A stretch of DNA of 64,000 bases from NCBI RefSeq assembly GCF_001421745.1, contig NZ_LMKW01000011.1:186001-250000 (forward strand). The letters run 5' to 3'. Source of the DNA: Sphingomonas sp. Leaf230. Lineage in GTDB: Bacteria > Pseudomonadota > Alphaproteobacteria > Sphingomonadales > Sphingomonadaceae. The position numbers were made by a program, and so were the translations under genes. Of the stretch, positions 26,719 through 34,526 are shown piece after piece. Under the pieces are notes generated by a model. That model saw only the letters and a list, made by a program, of their open reading frames with translations. It was not told the origin of the DNA and did no database searches. Each line of letters opens with the position of its first letter. Position 1 is the first letter of the stretch.

Positions 26719-26772
26719 GTCGGTCCTTCGTGAAACGGCCGGGCGCGGTCGCCCGGCCAATTCAGCGAGTTG

Positions 26773-27000
26773 TTAGGCGACGAACACGAGGATGATCATC
26801 GTGACGAAGGCGAGCAGACCGAGAAGCTCGGCTGCTGCGAAACCGATGAACAGACGGCCCTGCTGGCTGTCGGCTGCGCCTGGGTTACGGAGAGCGCCGG
26901 CGAGGAACTGGGCGAACACGTTGCCCACGCCGAGTGCTGCGAGGCCCATGCCGATCGCTGCGAGGCCGGCACCGATCATCTTTGCTGCTTGTGCGTCCAT
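26773..27000 (-). CDS. atpE: ATP synthase Fo subunit c
   Basis: The proteolipid of the rotor ring. A 75-aa hairpin of two helices. The N-terminal helix has the GxGxGxG-like packing motif (GAGLAAIGMGLAALGVG), the polar loop is RNPGAAD, and the ion-binding Glu lies in FAAAELLGLL. The pattern is that of an H+-binding ring; no Na+ ligand set is visible. Confidence 0.97.
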   Translation of the reverse strand: MDAQAAKMIGAGLAAIGMGLAALGVGNVFAQFLAGALRNPGAADSQQGRLFIGFAAAELLGLLAFVTMIILVFVA

Positions 27001-27039
27001 GGTAAATTCCCTTTGAAAATCAGTTAGGTAATGGAAAAC

Positions 27040-27831
27040 TTAGTGGAGATTGACCGCGTCGTTCAGATAGACCGACGTCAGCAACGCGAACACGTATGCC
27101 TGGATCGCGGCGACCAGCAGTTCGAGCAGCGTGATGCCGATCATCAGCAGCATGCTCGGCGCGCTCACCAGACCGATATACATCCCGCCGAGGTTCAGGC
27201 CATTGATCACGAATGCGGCCAGCACCTTGAGCAGGATATGCCCCGCGGTCATCGCCACGAACAGTCGCAGACCGAGCGAGAACGGACGCACCAGGAACGA
27301 CATCAGTTCGACCACGAAGATCAGCGGGATCATCAGCGCCGGGGTGCCGCTCGGCACGAACAACGAGAAGAAGTGGAAGCCGTGCTTGCCGAAGCCGACG
27401 AGCAGCACGATCGCAAAGCTGATCAGTGCCAGCACGCCGGTGACGGTCATGTGGCTGGTGACGGTGAACGGATGCACGCCCGGGACGATGCCGAACGGCA
27501 GGAGCCCGATGATGTTCGCGAACAGGATGAACATGAACAGCGAGAAGACGTAAGGCACGAAGCGCTTGCCGCCGGGGCCGACATTCTGCTCGAGCATGCC
27601 CGAGATGAAGCCGGTGAAGCCTTCGACCGCCATCTGCCAGCGACCGGGGACGAGCTCGCGCTTCATGCCACCGATCATGAACGCCCAAAGCGCGACCAGC
27701 GTCACCACCATCCACAATGCGGAGTTGGTGAACGACAGGTCATAGCCACCAACGATCCAGTGCGAGCCGAACGCCGGCTCGATCAGGAACTGGTGCATCG
27801 GATCGATCTTGCCGCCCTGTTCTGCCGCCAC
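27040..27831 (-). CDS. atpB: ATP synthase Fo subunit a
   Basis: Membrane stator with the proton half-channels. A 263-aa protein, five to six helices. The essential Arg lies in FSLGLRLFVAMTAGHI, and the conserved MIPLIFVVELMSFLVRPF precedes it. The start codon is GTG (27829-27831), with AGGGATT upstream. The 37-bp gap to atpI contains a terminator-like hairpin. Confidence 0.96.
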   Translation of the reverse strand: MAAEQGGKIDPMHQFLIEPAFGSHWIVGGYDLSFTNSALWMVVTLVALWAFMIGGMKRELVPGRWQMAVEGFTGFISGMLEQNVGPGGKRFVPYVFSLFMFILFANIIGLLPFGIVPGVHPFTVTSHMTVTGVLALISFAIVLLVGFGKHGFHFFSLFVPSGTPALMIPLIFVVELMSFLVRPFSLGLRLFVAMTAGHILLKVLAAFVINGLNLGGMYIGLVSAPSMLLMIGITLLELLVAAIQAYVFALLTSVYLNDAVNLH

Positions 27832-27859
27832 GTGGAATCCCTGCCGTCTTGATACGACA

Positions 27860-27882
27860 AACGCCCGGTTACTCCGGGCGTT
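27860..27882 (-). terminator. Terminator-like hairpin at the atpI/atpB junction
   Basis: Minus strand AACGCCCGG / CCGGGCGTT with a 5-nt loop containing the atpI stop codon TAA, followed by TTTG overlap. It would lie in the mRNA between atpI and atpB. It could cut or pause transcription, or protect an mRNA end, so that atpI is expressed at a different level from the structural genes. Confidence 0.6.
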
Positions 27883-28189
27883 CGCCTGAAATTCGAATGA
27901 TCTGCCTGAACGCGACCGCTATCCCGAGGAACAGCAACACGATCAGTCCCCAAGGGCCAGTGCAGAACCAATGGTCTATCAACCATCCGATCAGCGCACT
28001 GCCGACGAGACTCCCGATCAGAGCGGAAATGACGCGATTGCCTTGCGAGTAACCCCGCTCGGCATCCGCCCCCTTCTGCCCCTTTGTCAGCGTTTCCCGA
28101 TGCTGCGCCTCTCGCAATCGCTCATCGAGCGCGGAAAGTCGCGGATCTTCAACACCCTGGGGGTCCTGTCCGGGTTCGATCTCCGCCAC
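27869..28189 (-). CDS. atpI: ATP synthase assembly protein AtpI
   Basis: Small membrane protein that assists Fo assembly; not part of the final enzyme. A 106-aa protein with a hydrophilic N-terminus and two membrane helices (VISALIGSLVGSALIGWLI and WGLIVLLFLGIAVAF). The start is GTG 28187-28189 with GGAGGAA a few bases upstream; the longer frame has no such site. First gene of atpI-atpB-atpE-atpF'-atpF. Confidence 0.88.
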   Translation of the reverse strand: MAEIEPGQDPQGVEDPRLSALDERLREAQHRETLTKGQKGADAERGYSQGNRVISALIGSLVGSALIGWLIDHWFCTGPWGLIVLLFLGIAVAFRQIIRISGERPE

Positions 28190-28261
28190 GCACGTTCCTC
28201 CACCTGATTTCGCATCGGGGAGGAAGCAAGCAGCGACGAGCGATCCCGCCAAGGCGCGGTC

Positions 28262-28290
28262 CGTTTAGAAAAGGGGGGGGTGCAAGTCAA
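28262..28290 (-). promoter_or_regulatory. Predicted sigma70 promoter of the Fo operon with a C8 spacer tract
   Basis: Minus strand: TTGACT (28285-28290), a 17-bp spacer, and TAAACG (28262-28267), ending about 73 bp upstream of the atpI GTG. The spacer contains a run of eight C (28273-28280). The -35 box is a 5/6 match and the spacing is ideal; the -10 is weak but typical for alphaproteobacteria. Slippage of the C tract would change the -35/-10 spacing. Confidence 0.55.
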
Positions 28291-28351
28291 CCGGTGTGAC
28301 AGGGGTGTCATTAATCGAGGCGGCGGATGAGATTGAGCCGCCCCTACTTCT

Positions 28352-28458
28352 TTCCCCTCCCTGGAAGAGAGGGGCCGGGGGTGGGTCGGCCGGTTGGCTG
28401 GCGTCACGGTCCCCAAGCAGCCTACCCACCCCACCCCCTCCCTTGTCAGGGAGGGGAG
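28352..28458. repeat. Intergenic palindromic repeat (family A)
   Basis: Outer arms TTCCCCTCCCTGGAAGAGAG and its near complement; inner GGGGGTGGGTCGG and CTACCCACCCC. It lies between ydbL and the Fo promoter, at the end of the ydbH-ynbE-ydbL transcript. Confidence 0.85.
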
Positions 28459-28467
28459 CACGTTAGG

Positions 28468-28848
28468 TCAAACGCAGCGCGAATCGCGTTCGGGGGCGCC
28501 GGCGGTGCGCGTCTTCCAGACACCGTTCGGCGTCTTGTACTTCTCACCAGGGTTGGTCTGCAGGATCAGGTTGCAGCCGCTCGTGAACGCAAGCTGCTCG
28601 ACTGTAGCCCCGCTTGCCTGCGCCTTCTGCGTGTACGCCGACTTGCGCTGGATATTGATGTTGTTGACCAGCGCGCGAAGATCGCCGCTCGCCGCGCCGA
28701 CCAGCCCCAGATAGCCGTCGGGCTGCTCGCCGACCTCACCGCCCGCACGCGCTGCGGCGTAGGCCGGATCGCGCTGCGCGGTCGCCGCGACAGACAGGCC
28801 ACCGAGAGCCGCCGCTGCGGCAACCATCATAAGGACCTTGGTCTTCAT
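28468..28848 (-). CDS. ydbL: YdbL-like DUF1318 periplasmic protein
   Basis: A 126-aa exported protein with signal peptide (ends SVAATAQ). The body (DGYLGLVGAASGDLRALVNNIN, RKSAYTQKAQASGATVEQLA, YKTPNGVWK) matches the DUF1318/YdbL family. In E. coli YdbL modulates the YdbH-YnbE intermembrane complex. It has two Cys (TSGCNL and the penultimate residue). It follows ynbE by one base, so the three genes form one operon. Confidence 0.9.
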   Translation of the reverse strand: MKTKVLMMVAAAAALGGLSVAATAQRDPAYAAARAGGEVGEQPDGYLGLVGAASGDLRALVNNINIQRKSAYTQKAQASGATVEQLAFTSGCNLILQTNPGEKYKTPNGVWKTRTAGAPERDSRCV

Positions 28849-28849
28849 C

Positions 28850-29077
28850 TTAGAATATCCCCGGATTCTGCTGGATCAACGATTTCGCCTCGCCATCGAG
28901 ACGATAGACCACTTCCTGCGTGACGTTGATGTTGAGGTTGATCTCGATCGGCTTGTCGGGCGCCGACACGTTGATGCAGCCCGGCAAGGCCGCCGTCAGC
29001 CCGATTAGTGCGATCGTCCTCGTCATCATCTGCAAGATCGGCCTTTGCTCCAGCTTCTTCAATCCTGTTTCGGTCAT
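28850..29077 (-). CDS. ynbE: YnbE-like outer-membrane lipoprotein
   Basis: Small lipoprotein partner of YdbH. The lipobox ALPGC is followed by INVSAPDKPIEINLNINV, the conserved YnbE core, which in E. coli adds strands to the end of YdbH to complete a bridge to the outer membrane. The start at ATG 29075-29077 overlaps the ydbH stop (ATGA) and gives 75 aa; a start at one of the tandem Met codons 16-17 residues later would give a more standard signal peptide. Confidence 0.88.
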   Translation of the reverse strand: MTETGLKKLEQRPILQMMTRTIALIGLTAALPGCINVSAPDKPIEINLNINVTQEVVYRLDGEAKSLIQQNPGIF

Positions 29078-32000
29078 GGCACGATCCTGCTTGCGGGAGG
29101 CTGAATGGTTGGGAGCTTAGGAGGAGGCGGTGCGGCCTGCTGCTGGAGCAAGGCCGGCAGGTTGCGCTGGATCAGCCGCTTCGGATCGTAGAAGCTCTGC
29201 GCCGAATCGAGTAGCCCGCGGAACGGCGCCTTGATCCGGATATTGAAGATGAACGGTAGTTTCTGCAGGCGACGGACGATGAAGTTCGCCTTTGCCCCCT
29301 CGCCCTGGCTGATCCCGGCGAACCGCACGTCGGTGACCATTTCGCCCGCGAGCGGCCCGTTCATGCCGACTCGCAACGACTGGTAGCGGAGCGACTTCAG
29401 CGCCTGGAACGCGATGTTCGCCCAGACGCCGAGATCCTTCTGGCTGAGATCGCCGACATAGGCGAGCGTGCCGCCGCCCGGCCGCACGCGCAGGTCGCCG
29501 CCCTCGATCCGCCCGCCGCTCTCGTCGAAGATCATTGGCAGGACGCCGTCGAAGATGCCGGTCGCATCTAGATTCTTGAAGTCGAACTGCTGGAGGAACT
29601 GGTCAGCCGCCATGTTCGCGACGTGGAACGTCATCCGCCGCTCCTTCGGCGCGGAAAAGTCGAGCAGCGTCGGGTCGAGCGTCAGCGATCCGCCCGCGAA
29701 CGGCCACGCGCCGCCTTCGACCTGAACGCGCGCGCCCGGGAGAGTCTGATAGCGGATCGTGCCGTCGGTAACCGGAATGCCAGGGTTGAGCGTGCGGATC
29801 GTCGCCACCTGACCCGGCGCGCTCTGGAGGTTGAGCAGGTCGGTGAAGCGGATCTCGGTGGCGATCCCGGTGACGGGGCCGAATGCGGCGGCGAGATCGG
29901 TGCCGGCGGTGCGGAACACGCCGGTGCTGGTCACGCCGTCGGGGTTCCAGACGATATGCCCCTCACCGCTGACCGTTCCGTTGACATCGGCGATCACGCC
30001 GAAGGTCAGCGGGGTGAGCGCGTCGGGTTGCAGCTTGTCCTTGGCGAACGCGATCGCGGGGACATTCAGGTCGGCCTTGCCGGCGCCGGCGCCGAGTGCG
30101 TGGGTCAGAGTGACGTCGGCGACCTTGGTGTTGGTGGTCGGCTCGAACAGCGTGCCCGCCGCGGTGATCGTGCCGTTGACGAGCGCGAGCGTCACGGTGC
30201 GCGCGGCGAGCGACTTGAAACGCGGCGTCGGCGCGGCATCAGATACCCCCATCGCGCCGGTTAGGTTGAGCGCGCCATTGACGAGCGTCCAGTCGCCGGC
30301 AGCTTCGCCGAGCAGCAGCGGCACGTTGGCAATCTGTCCCGAGCCACCTGTGAACGCGCCCACCACGCCCTGCCCGGTCATGCGGCCCGTGACGGTGGCG
30401 AAATCGAGTCGCGTGACTCGCTCGGGGACGCCGATCCGGGTCTGCACGCCGTCGATCGCAAAACCGCGATCCGCCAGCCGCACGGTCGCTCCCGCGGTCG
30501 CGAGCGTGATTGGGGTTGTGCCGAGTCGCCCACCCAGCTTGGCCGGGGCGATCTTCGCGCCGCCGCTGACCCGCGCGCCGTTGACCTGCACCAACGCACG
30601 GTCGAGCGGGCACAAGGTCAGCCGTGACGGATCGAGCACGAGGCCGGAGATCGCAAAGCGCTGGAATGCCAAAGGCGCGCAACCAGTGTTGACGACCAGC
30701 CGCCCGCGACCGTCCCAAAGCGCCGCAACCGGCATCGACAGACCATCGACCCGGTTGCCGGGACCGCCCGCACCGATCGGTCCCCCGAGCGTGACACGCG
30801 TCATGATCGAGGTCGCCCCGCCCGGCGTCGCGCTGAAGGTGACGGGGTTGAGCGCCAGTCGCGCGCCACCCGCCGCATAAGGCGCGATGGTGGCGACACC
30901 GCGGATCGCCGCGCCCGGTTTCGCCTGCGCCAGCGACACGCGCGCCTCGGGCAAGCCGCCGCCGCGCATCGCTAGTACCGTGTCGAGCCGGACGCCGCCG
31001 TTCGGCCAACCGAACGCGACCCCGGTTCCGCCGCCGAGCGCCACTCGCGCACCGCTGGCGGACGCGAGCGCCAGACGCGACAGCACGGCCTGGCCGCGCC
31101 CACCGTTGACCCGCACGCGAAGGTCGGCGTCAGCGGCAAATCCGCGGCCGGCCTTCTGGACCGCCTGCGTTACCGCTTTAGCCAACGGCGCGACGGGCGT
31201 CCCGGCGCCCGCATCACCGATGCCCGTCAGTCCCGCGAGTCGCTTCTGCGCCACTGCCGCCCCGCTCGCCTGGACGCGCCCGTCGAACGCGATCTGCTGC
31301 CCGATCCGGTAGGTGCCCGCGAACGAAACCCGCCGCGCGCCGCCCTCGATCGTGCGAACGGTATCGGCGGCGATGTTCGCCTTGCCGCCGGTCGTCGCCG
31401 CGCTTCCGGTGAAGTCGATCGTGCCCCCGACACCCGCCAAAGTCGCACCCGGCGTCCGGGCCGCGCCTGTCTTGAGCGTCGCCTTACCCTGCCAGCGATC
31501 GAGCGCGGCGGAGAGGCCGACGTCCAGATCCGCCACGATCCGCTCCGCCTGCGTCGTCCCGCAGGCGAGCCGCGACACGCGCACCGGCCCCGTGATCGTC
31601 GGTTTCGCCGCGTCGATCCGTAGCTTCACCGTTGCCGCGAGCCGATCGATCACGCACCCGCCGACATCGAGCCGCTCGCTGATCGCTGCCAGCGTACCGC
31701 GGAACCCGTCGTCGAGCTTGCCGGAACCGGCGAGCTTCAGTCCGACGATCCCTTGCGGCGTCTCCAGCCGCATGCGCCCATCGGCGACCGATACGTCGAG
31801 CGCCGGCAACGCGAACGGCTTCCCCGACGGCGCTGGCAGCAACCTGTCGATCGCGCCAAGCGAGACCTTGCCGTCGACCAGCCGCCCGCGCAGCCGGACC
31901 TTCCCCGCGCGTACTCCCACCAGATACGGTCCCGACAACCCGACACCGGTTCGCGTCTCAACCCAGTCGGCGACCAGATCGGGATGCGCTGGATTACCGA

Positions 32001-32241
32001 TTACGACGTTCGTCAATCGCTGGCCGCCCAGCGCAAGATCGGCGATGTCGTAGCGCGCAGGCACGCCGGCCTTGGCGAGTTCGCGGTCGATGAAACCCTC
32101 GGCGATCGGCTTCCGCACCAGCCACAGCACGACCAGCGCGGCGATCAGCAGCAGCGCGATCCCCAGCGCAACGCGGCGGGCGGTCGCGGTACGGCGAGGA
32201 TGGGCCCCGGGGTCGGCCCCCGTCTCGCTCGTCTCGCTCAC
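29074..32241 (-). CDS. ydbH: AsmA-like intermembrane phospholipid transport protein YdbH
   Basis: A very long protein (about 1055 aa) with one N-terminal membrane anchor (VALGIALLLIAALVVLWLV) and then repeated beta-strand segments with no enzymatic motif, as expected of a periplasm-spanning hydrophobic groove. YdbH, TamB and YhdP redundantly carry phospholipids to the outer membrane in E. coli. I chose GTG 32239-32241 (VSETSETGADPG) since GGAG lies upstream and it leaves space for the divergent radC promoter; ATG 32293-32295 is the other candidate (1073 aa). Confidence 0.88.
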   Translation of the reverse strand: MSETSETGADPGAHPRRTATARRVALGIALLLIAALVVLWLVRKPIAEGFIDRELAKAGVPARYDIADLALGGQRLTNVVIGNPAHPDLVADWVETRTGVGLSGPYLVGVRAGKVRLRGRLVDGKVSLGAIDRLLPAPSGKPFALPALDVSVADGRMRLETPQGIVGLKLAGSGKLDDGFRGTLAAISERLDVGGCVIDRLAATVKLRIDAAKPTITGPVRVSRLACGTTQAERIVADLDVGLSAALDRWQGKATLKTGAARTPGATLAGVGGTIDFTGSAATTGGKANIAADTVRTIEGGARRVSFAGTYRIGQQIAFDGRVQASGAAVAQKRLAGLTGIGDAGAGTPVAPLAKAVTQAVQKAGRGFAADADLRVRVNGGRGQAVLSRLALASASGARVALGGGTGVAFGWPNGGVRLDTVLAMRGGGLPEARVSLAQAKPGAAIRGVATIAPYAAGGARLALNPVTFSATPGGATSIMTRVTLGGPIGAGGPGNRVDGLSMPVAALWDGRGRLVVNTGCAPLAFQRFAISGLVLDPSRLTLCPLDRALVQVNGARVSGGAKIAPAKLGGRLGTTPITLATAGATVRLADRGFAIDGVQTRIGVPERVTRLDFATVTGRMTGQGVVGAFTGGSGQIANVPLLLGEAAGDWTLVNGALNLTGAMGVSDAAPTPRFKSLAARTVTLALVNGTITAAGTLFEPTTNTKVADVTLTHALGAGAGKADLNVPAIAFAKDKLQPDALTPLTFGVIADVNGTVSGEGHIVWNPDGVTSTGVFRTAGTDLAAAFGPVTGIATEIRFTDLLNLQSAPGQVATIRTLNPGIPVTDGTIRYQTLPGARVQVEGGAWPFAGGSLTLDPTLLDFSAPKERRMTFHVANMAADQFLQQFDFKNLDATGIFDGVLPMIFDESGGRIEGGDLRVRPGGGTLAYVGDLSQKDLGVWANIAFQALKSLRYQSLRVGMNGPLAGEMVTDVRFAGISQGEGAKANFIVRRLQKLPFIFNIRIKAPFRGLLDSAQSFYDPKRLIQRNLPALLQQQAAPPPPKLPTIQPPASRIVP

Positions 32242-32327
32242 CAACGCACTCCGCCATATTCGAGGTCTCTGCATAGGCGGGAGCGAGGTCGTCATGCAAT
32301 TGCCCAGGGATGTGCTAGCATCGCAAA

Positions 32328-33032
32328 ATGGCCGAACCGGACGAAGACGCTGACGTCCGGGGGGACGATCTGAAGGGCCATCGCGGCCGCCTCCGCAAAC
32401 GCCTGTTCGAAGGCGGCAGCGACGCACTGCTCGACCACGAACTCATCGAATACCTTCTAGCGATCGCCATACCCCGCGGCGACACCAAGGCGCTCGCCAA
32501 GGCGCTGATGCGCGAGTTCGGCGGGATCGGTGGCGTGCTGACCGCGGATGCCGAGGCGCTAGGCCGGGTGAAGGGCATGGGGGAAATCTCGACCGCCGCG
32601 ATCAAGATCGCGCATGCCGCCGCGATCCGCCTGCTCCAGTCGCACGTCAGCGACCGCCCCGTGCTCGCCAACTGGCAAGCGCTACTCGACTATCTCCGCG
32701 CGGACATGGCGCACCACGCGATCGAGCGCTTTCGCGTGCTGCATCTCAATACGAAGAATATGCTGATTCGCGACGAGGTGATGAGCAAGGGCTCGATCGA
32801 CCAGGCCGCGGTGTATGTCCGCGAAGTCATCCGCCGCGCGATCGACCTCGGCTCCGCGTCGATCATCCTCGTCCACAACCATCCGAGCGGCGACCCCTCC
32901 CCCAGCCGCGCCGATATCGACATCACGCGGACGATCGCGGAAGCAGGCAAGCGGCTCGGCATCACCGTCCACGACCATATCGTGATGGGCACCGGCGGCC
33001 ATGTCAGCCTGCGCGCGCAGGGGTTGATCTGA
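32328..33032 (+). CDS. radC: RadC family JAB/MPN-domain protein
   Basis: A 234-aa protein with an N-terminal helix-hairpin-helix (residues 1-105, RVKGMGEISTAAI) and a C-terminal JAB1/MPN metalloprotease-like domain with the metal motif HNHPSGDPSPSRAD and the upstream Glu in RDEVMSKGS. Its activity is unknown; the old name as a DNA repair protein is not well supported. It is divergent from ydbH. After the stop a small stem (ATCTGA/TCAGAT) is present without a T run. Confidence 0.93.
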   Translation: MAEPDEDADVRGDDLKGHRGRLRKRLFEGGSDALLDHELIEYLLAIAIPRGDTKALAKALMREFGGIGGVLTADAEALGRVKGMGEISTAAIKIAHAAAIRLLQSHVSDRPVLANWQALLDYLRADMAHHAIERFRVLHLNTKNMLIRDEVMSKGSIDQAAVYVREVIRRAIDLGSASIILVHNHPSGDPSPSRADIDITRTIAEAGKRLGITVHDHIVMGTGGHVSLRAQGLI

Positions 33033-33114
33033 CGCAATCAGATAAAGGAGAAACATCCGAAACTCCTCGTGCCTTTTCATCCGTATCTTCGTTGTCACGG
33101 CAAAGGAATTGCAT

Positions 33115-33324
33115 GTGGATAACAAGTTGCACGACGAAGCCTCGGAGGTAACCGCCGAGCACGGTCAGGTCATGGTCGACGGGCCGGACGGGGTCGCGGT
33201 ATCATTGACGCCCGACGCCGCGGCCGAAACTTCCGATCGGCTGCTCAATGCCGCCGTCGAGGCGCAGGGGCAGATTTTGGCTGAAACTCGAGTCGCTAAA
33301 GATCGAGTGCGCAAAGCCGACTGA
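33115..33324 (+). CDS. Small acidic protein of unknown function
   Basis: A 69-aa hydrophilic protein (VDNKLHDEASEVTAEHGQVMV...). I chose GTG 33115 because AAAGGA ends seven bases before it; TTG 33109 is an in-frame alternative but lies too close to the ribosome site. The C-terminal half (ETSDRLLNAAVEAQGQILAE) is predicted to be helical. No signal peptide, membrane helix or known motif. It lies 65 bp upstream of the BLUF gene and could be co-transcribed with it. Confidence 0.68.
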   Translation: MDNKLHDEASEVTAEHGQVMVDGPDGVAVSLTPDAAAETSDRLLNAAVEAQGQILAETRVAKDRVRKAD

Positions 33325-33389
33325 TCTACCGCAAGTCGCTTCTCTTCGATCCATAGTAGCGATCAGCGCGACTATCGACCGGAGACGCG

Positions 33390-33791
33390 ATGCGCAAGAT
33401 TCTCTACATGAGTTCGAGCACCATAGCCGGCGACAAGGCCGATCTCGTGGGAATATTGCAGCAGTCCCGGCACAATAATGCGCTGCATGACATCACTGGG
33501 TTGTTGTGGTCGGACGGCACGCATTTTTTGCAGGTGATCGAGGGGCCTACCGCATTCGTCGACGCGACGTTCGGCCGTATTACGCAGGACGATCGTCATT
33601 ACGACCTGTCGCTCCAGCACAATATCCCAATCCATGAACGGCAGTTCGGTGCTTGGACGATGGCACACAGGCGCGCGGACGATCCTGTCGATGCGTATGA
33701 TGCGCGCATGCGGCGCCTGCTCAGCGGCGCGTCGCAGCGGGTGCGCGATCCCTTCCTCGCGCTGATGGCGACGGGTTCGCTGGACGGCTGA
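33390..33791 (+). CDS. Blue-light sensor protein with a BLUF domain
   Basis: A 133-aa stand-alone BLUF photoreceptor that should bind FAD. The key residues are visible: Tyr in KILYMSSS (near residue 6), Asn in SRHNNALHDITGLL, Gln in THFLQVIEG (near residue 48) and the semi-conserved Trp in FGAWTM. Blue light shifts hydrogen bonding of Tyr and Gln to the flavin. There is no output domain beyond the C-terminal helices, so it must act on a partner protein. A ribosome site (GGAG) precedes ATG 33390. Confidence 0.93.
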   Translation: MRKILYMSSSTIAGDKADLVGILQQSRHNNALHDITGLLWSDGTHFLQVIEGPTAFVDATFGRITQDDRHYDLSLQHNIPIHERQFGAWTMAHRRADDPVDAYDARMRRLLSGASQRVRDPFLALMATGSLDG

Positions 33792-33800
33792 CGTGACGAA

Positions 33801-33826
33801 GGCCGCCGGGCGTAAACCCGACGGCC
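33801..33826. terminator. Hairpin between convergent BLUF and EF-hand genes
   Basis: Stem of ten pairs with one mismatch (GGCCGCCGGG / CCCGACGGCC) and loop CGTAAA. No T run follows on either strand, so it may be a weak or factor-assisted terminator. Confidence 0.5.
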
Positions 33827-33866
33827 TCGATCCGTGAGATGGCACTTTGCGGACGTGTCGTTGCGG

Positions 33867-34295
33867 TCAGCCCTGCGACAGGAAGCTGGTGACCTCGGTC
33901 TTGGTCAGCGACTTGCTCTTGTCGGTATCGGCCTGCGCGAAGGCGGCGGAGACCCATTTCTTGGTCTCGGGCGCGTCGGGCTTCGTCGAGGGATCGGTCT
34001 TGCTCTTCAGTGCGACCATCCAGCCGCCGAATTCGGTCGCGCTGAGTTTGCCATCGCCGTTCTTGTCGTAGGTCGGGAACTCGGTGTCGACGACCTGTGC
34101 GACCTGACTGCCGGTCGCGGGCTGCTCGCGCGCGGCGGGTTGCATCGGCACCGCATCGGTTGGCGTACCAGATGGGGCGGCCTGCCCGACAGCAGCACCG
34201 CCCGGCGCCGAAGTCTGCGGGGATGTCGTGGTCGTCTGCGCCAATACGGGTGCAGCAACCAGTACCGCGCCGGCCAGCATAGCATATTTCAACAT
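33867..34295 (-). CDS. Exported EF-hand calcium-binding protein
   Basis: A 142-aa protein with a signal peptide (ends APVLA) and a Thr/Pro/Ala-rich linker. The first EF-hand loop is canonical (DKNGDGKLSATEF, with Asp, Asn, Asp and final Glu at the ligand positions). The second (DTDKSKSLTKTEV) lacks one acidic ligand and is degenerate. Probably a periplasmic or surface Ca2+-binding protein. ATG 34293-34295 has GGAGAG upstream. Divergent from purB; the spacer of 231 bp contains an imperfect palindrome at 34345-34366 but no gene. Confidence 0.87.
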   Translation of the reverse strand: MLKYAMLAGAVLVAAPVLAQTTTTSPQTSAPGGAAVGQAAPSGTPTDAVPMQPAAREQPATGSQVAQVVDTEFPTYDKNGDGKLSATEFGGWMVALKSKTDPSTKPDAPETKKWVSAAFAQADTDKSKSLTKTEVTSFLSQG

Positions 34296-34344
34296 TGCGT
34301 CTCTCCGGTAGTGTTCTACGCGTCTACTAAGCGATTTTGCGACC

Positions 34345-34366
34345 ATGCCCGATATATACTCGGCAT
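34345..34366. promoter_or_regulatory. Imperfect palindrome in the EF-hand/purB divergent spacer
   Basis: ATGCCCGA TATATAC TCGGCAT: arms of seven to eight bases around an AT-rich centre, roughly 50 bp upstream of the EF-hand gene and 160 bp upstream of purB. The position fits an operator for either gene. Assignment is weak. Confidence 0.3.
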
Positions 34367-34526
34367 AGCGAACCGCTTGCTCACTATATACGCGGCACAT
34401 GCCCGGATTTATACCTCGCGACGGGTGTTTGAACCTTCTCCTGCGTCCTGCTACCGCGTTTCGCATGCAACCGCGGGCCGAACGGCACGCGACGCGCCCT
34501 ACCCTTCACGCTCCCGAGGAAACCCG

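Noticed and set aside
33834..34526. N-terminal extension of the purB frame by 231 codons
   Set aside because: The extension is antisense to the EF-hand gene and through the divergent spacer, has no family similarity, and a good ribosome site precedes ATG 34527.
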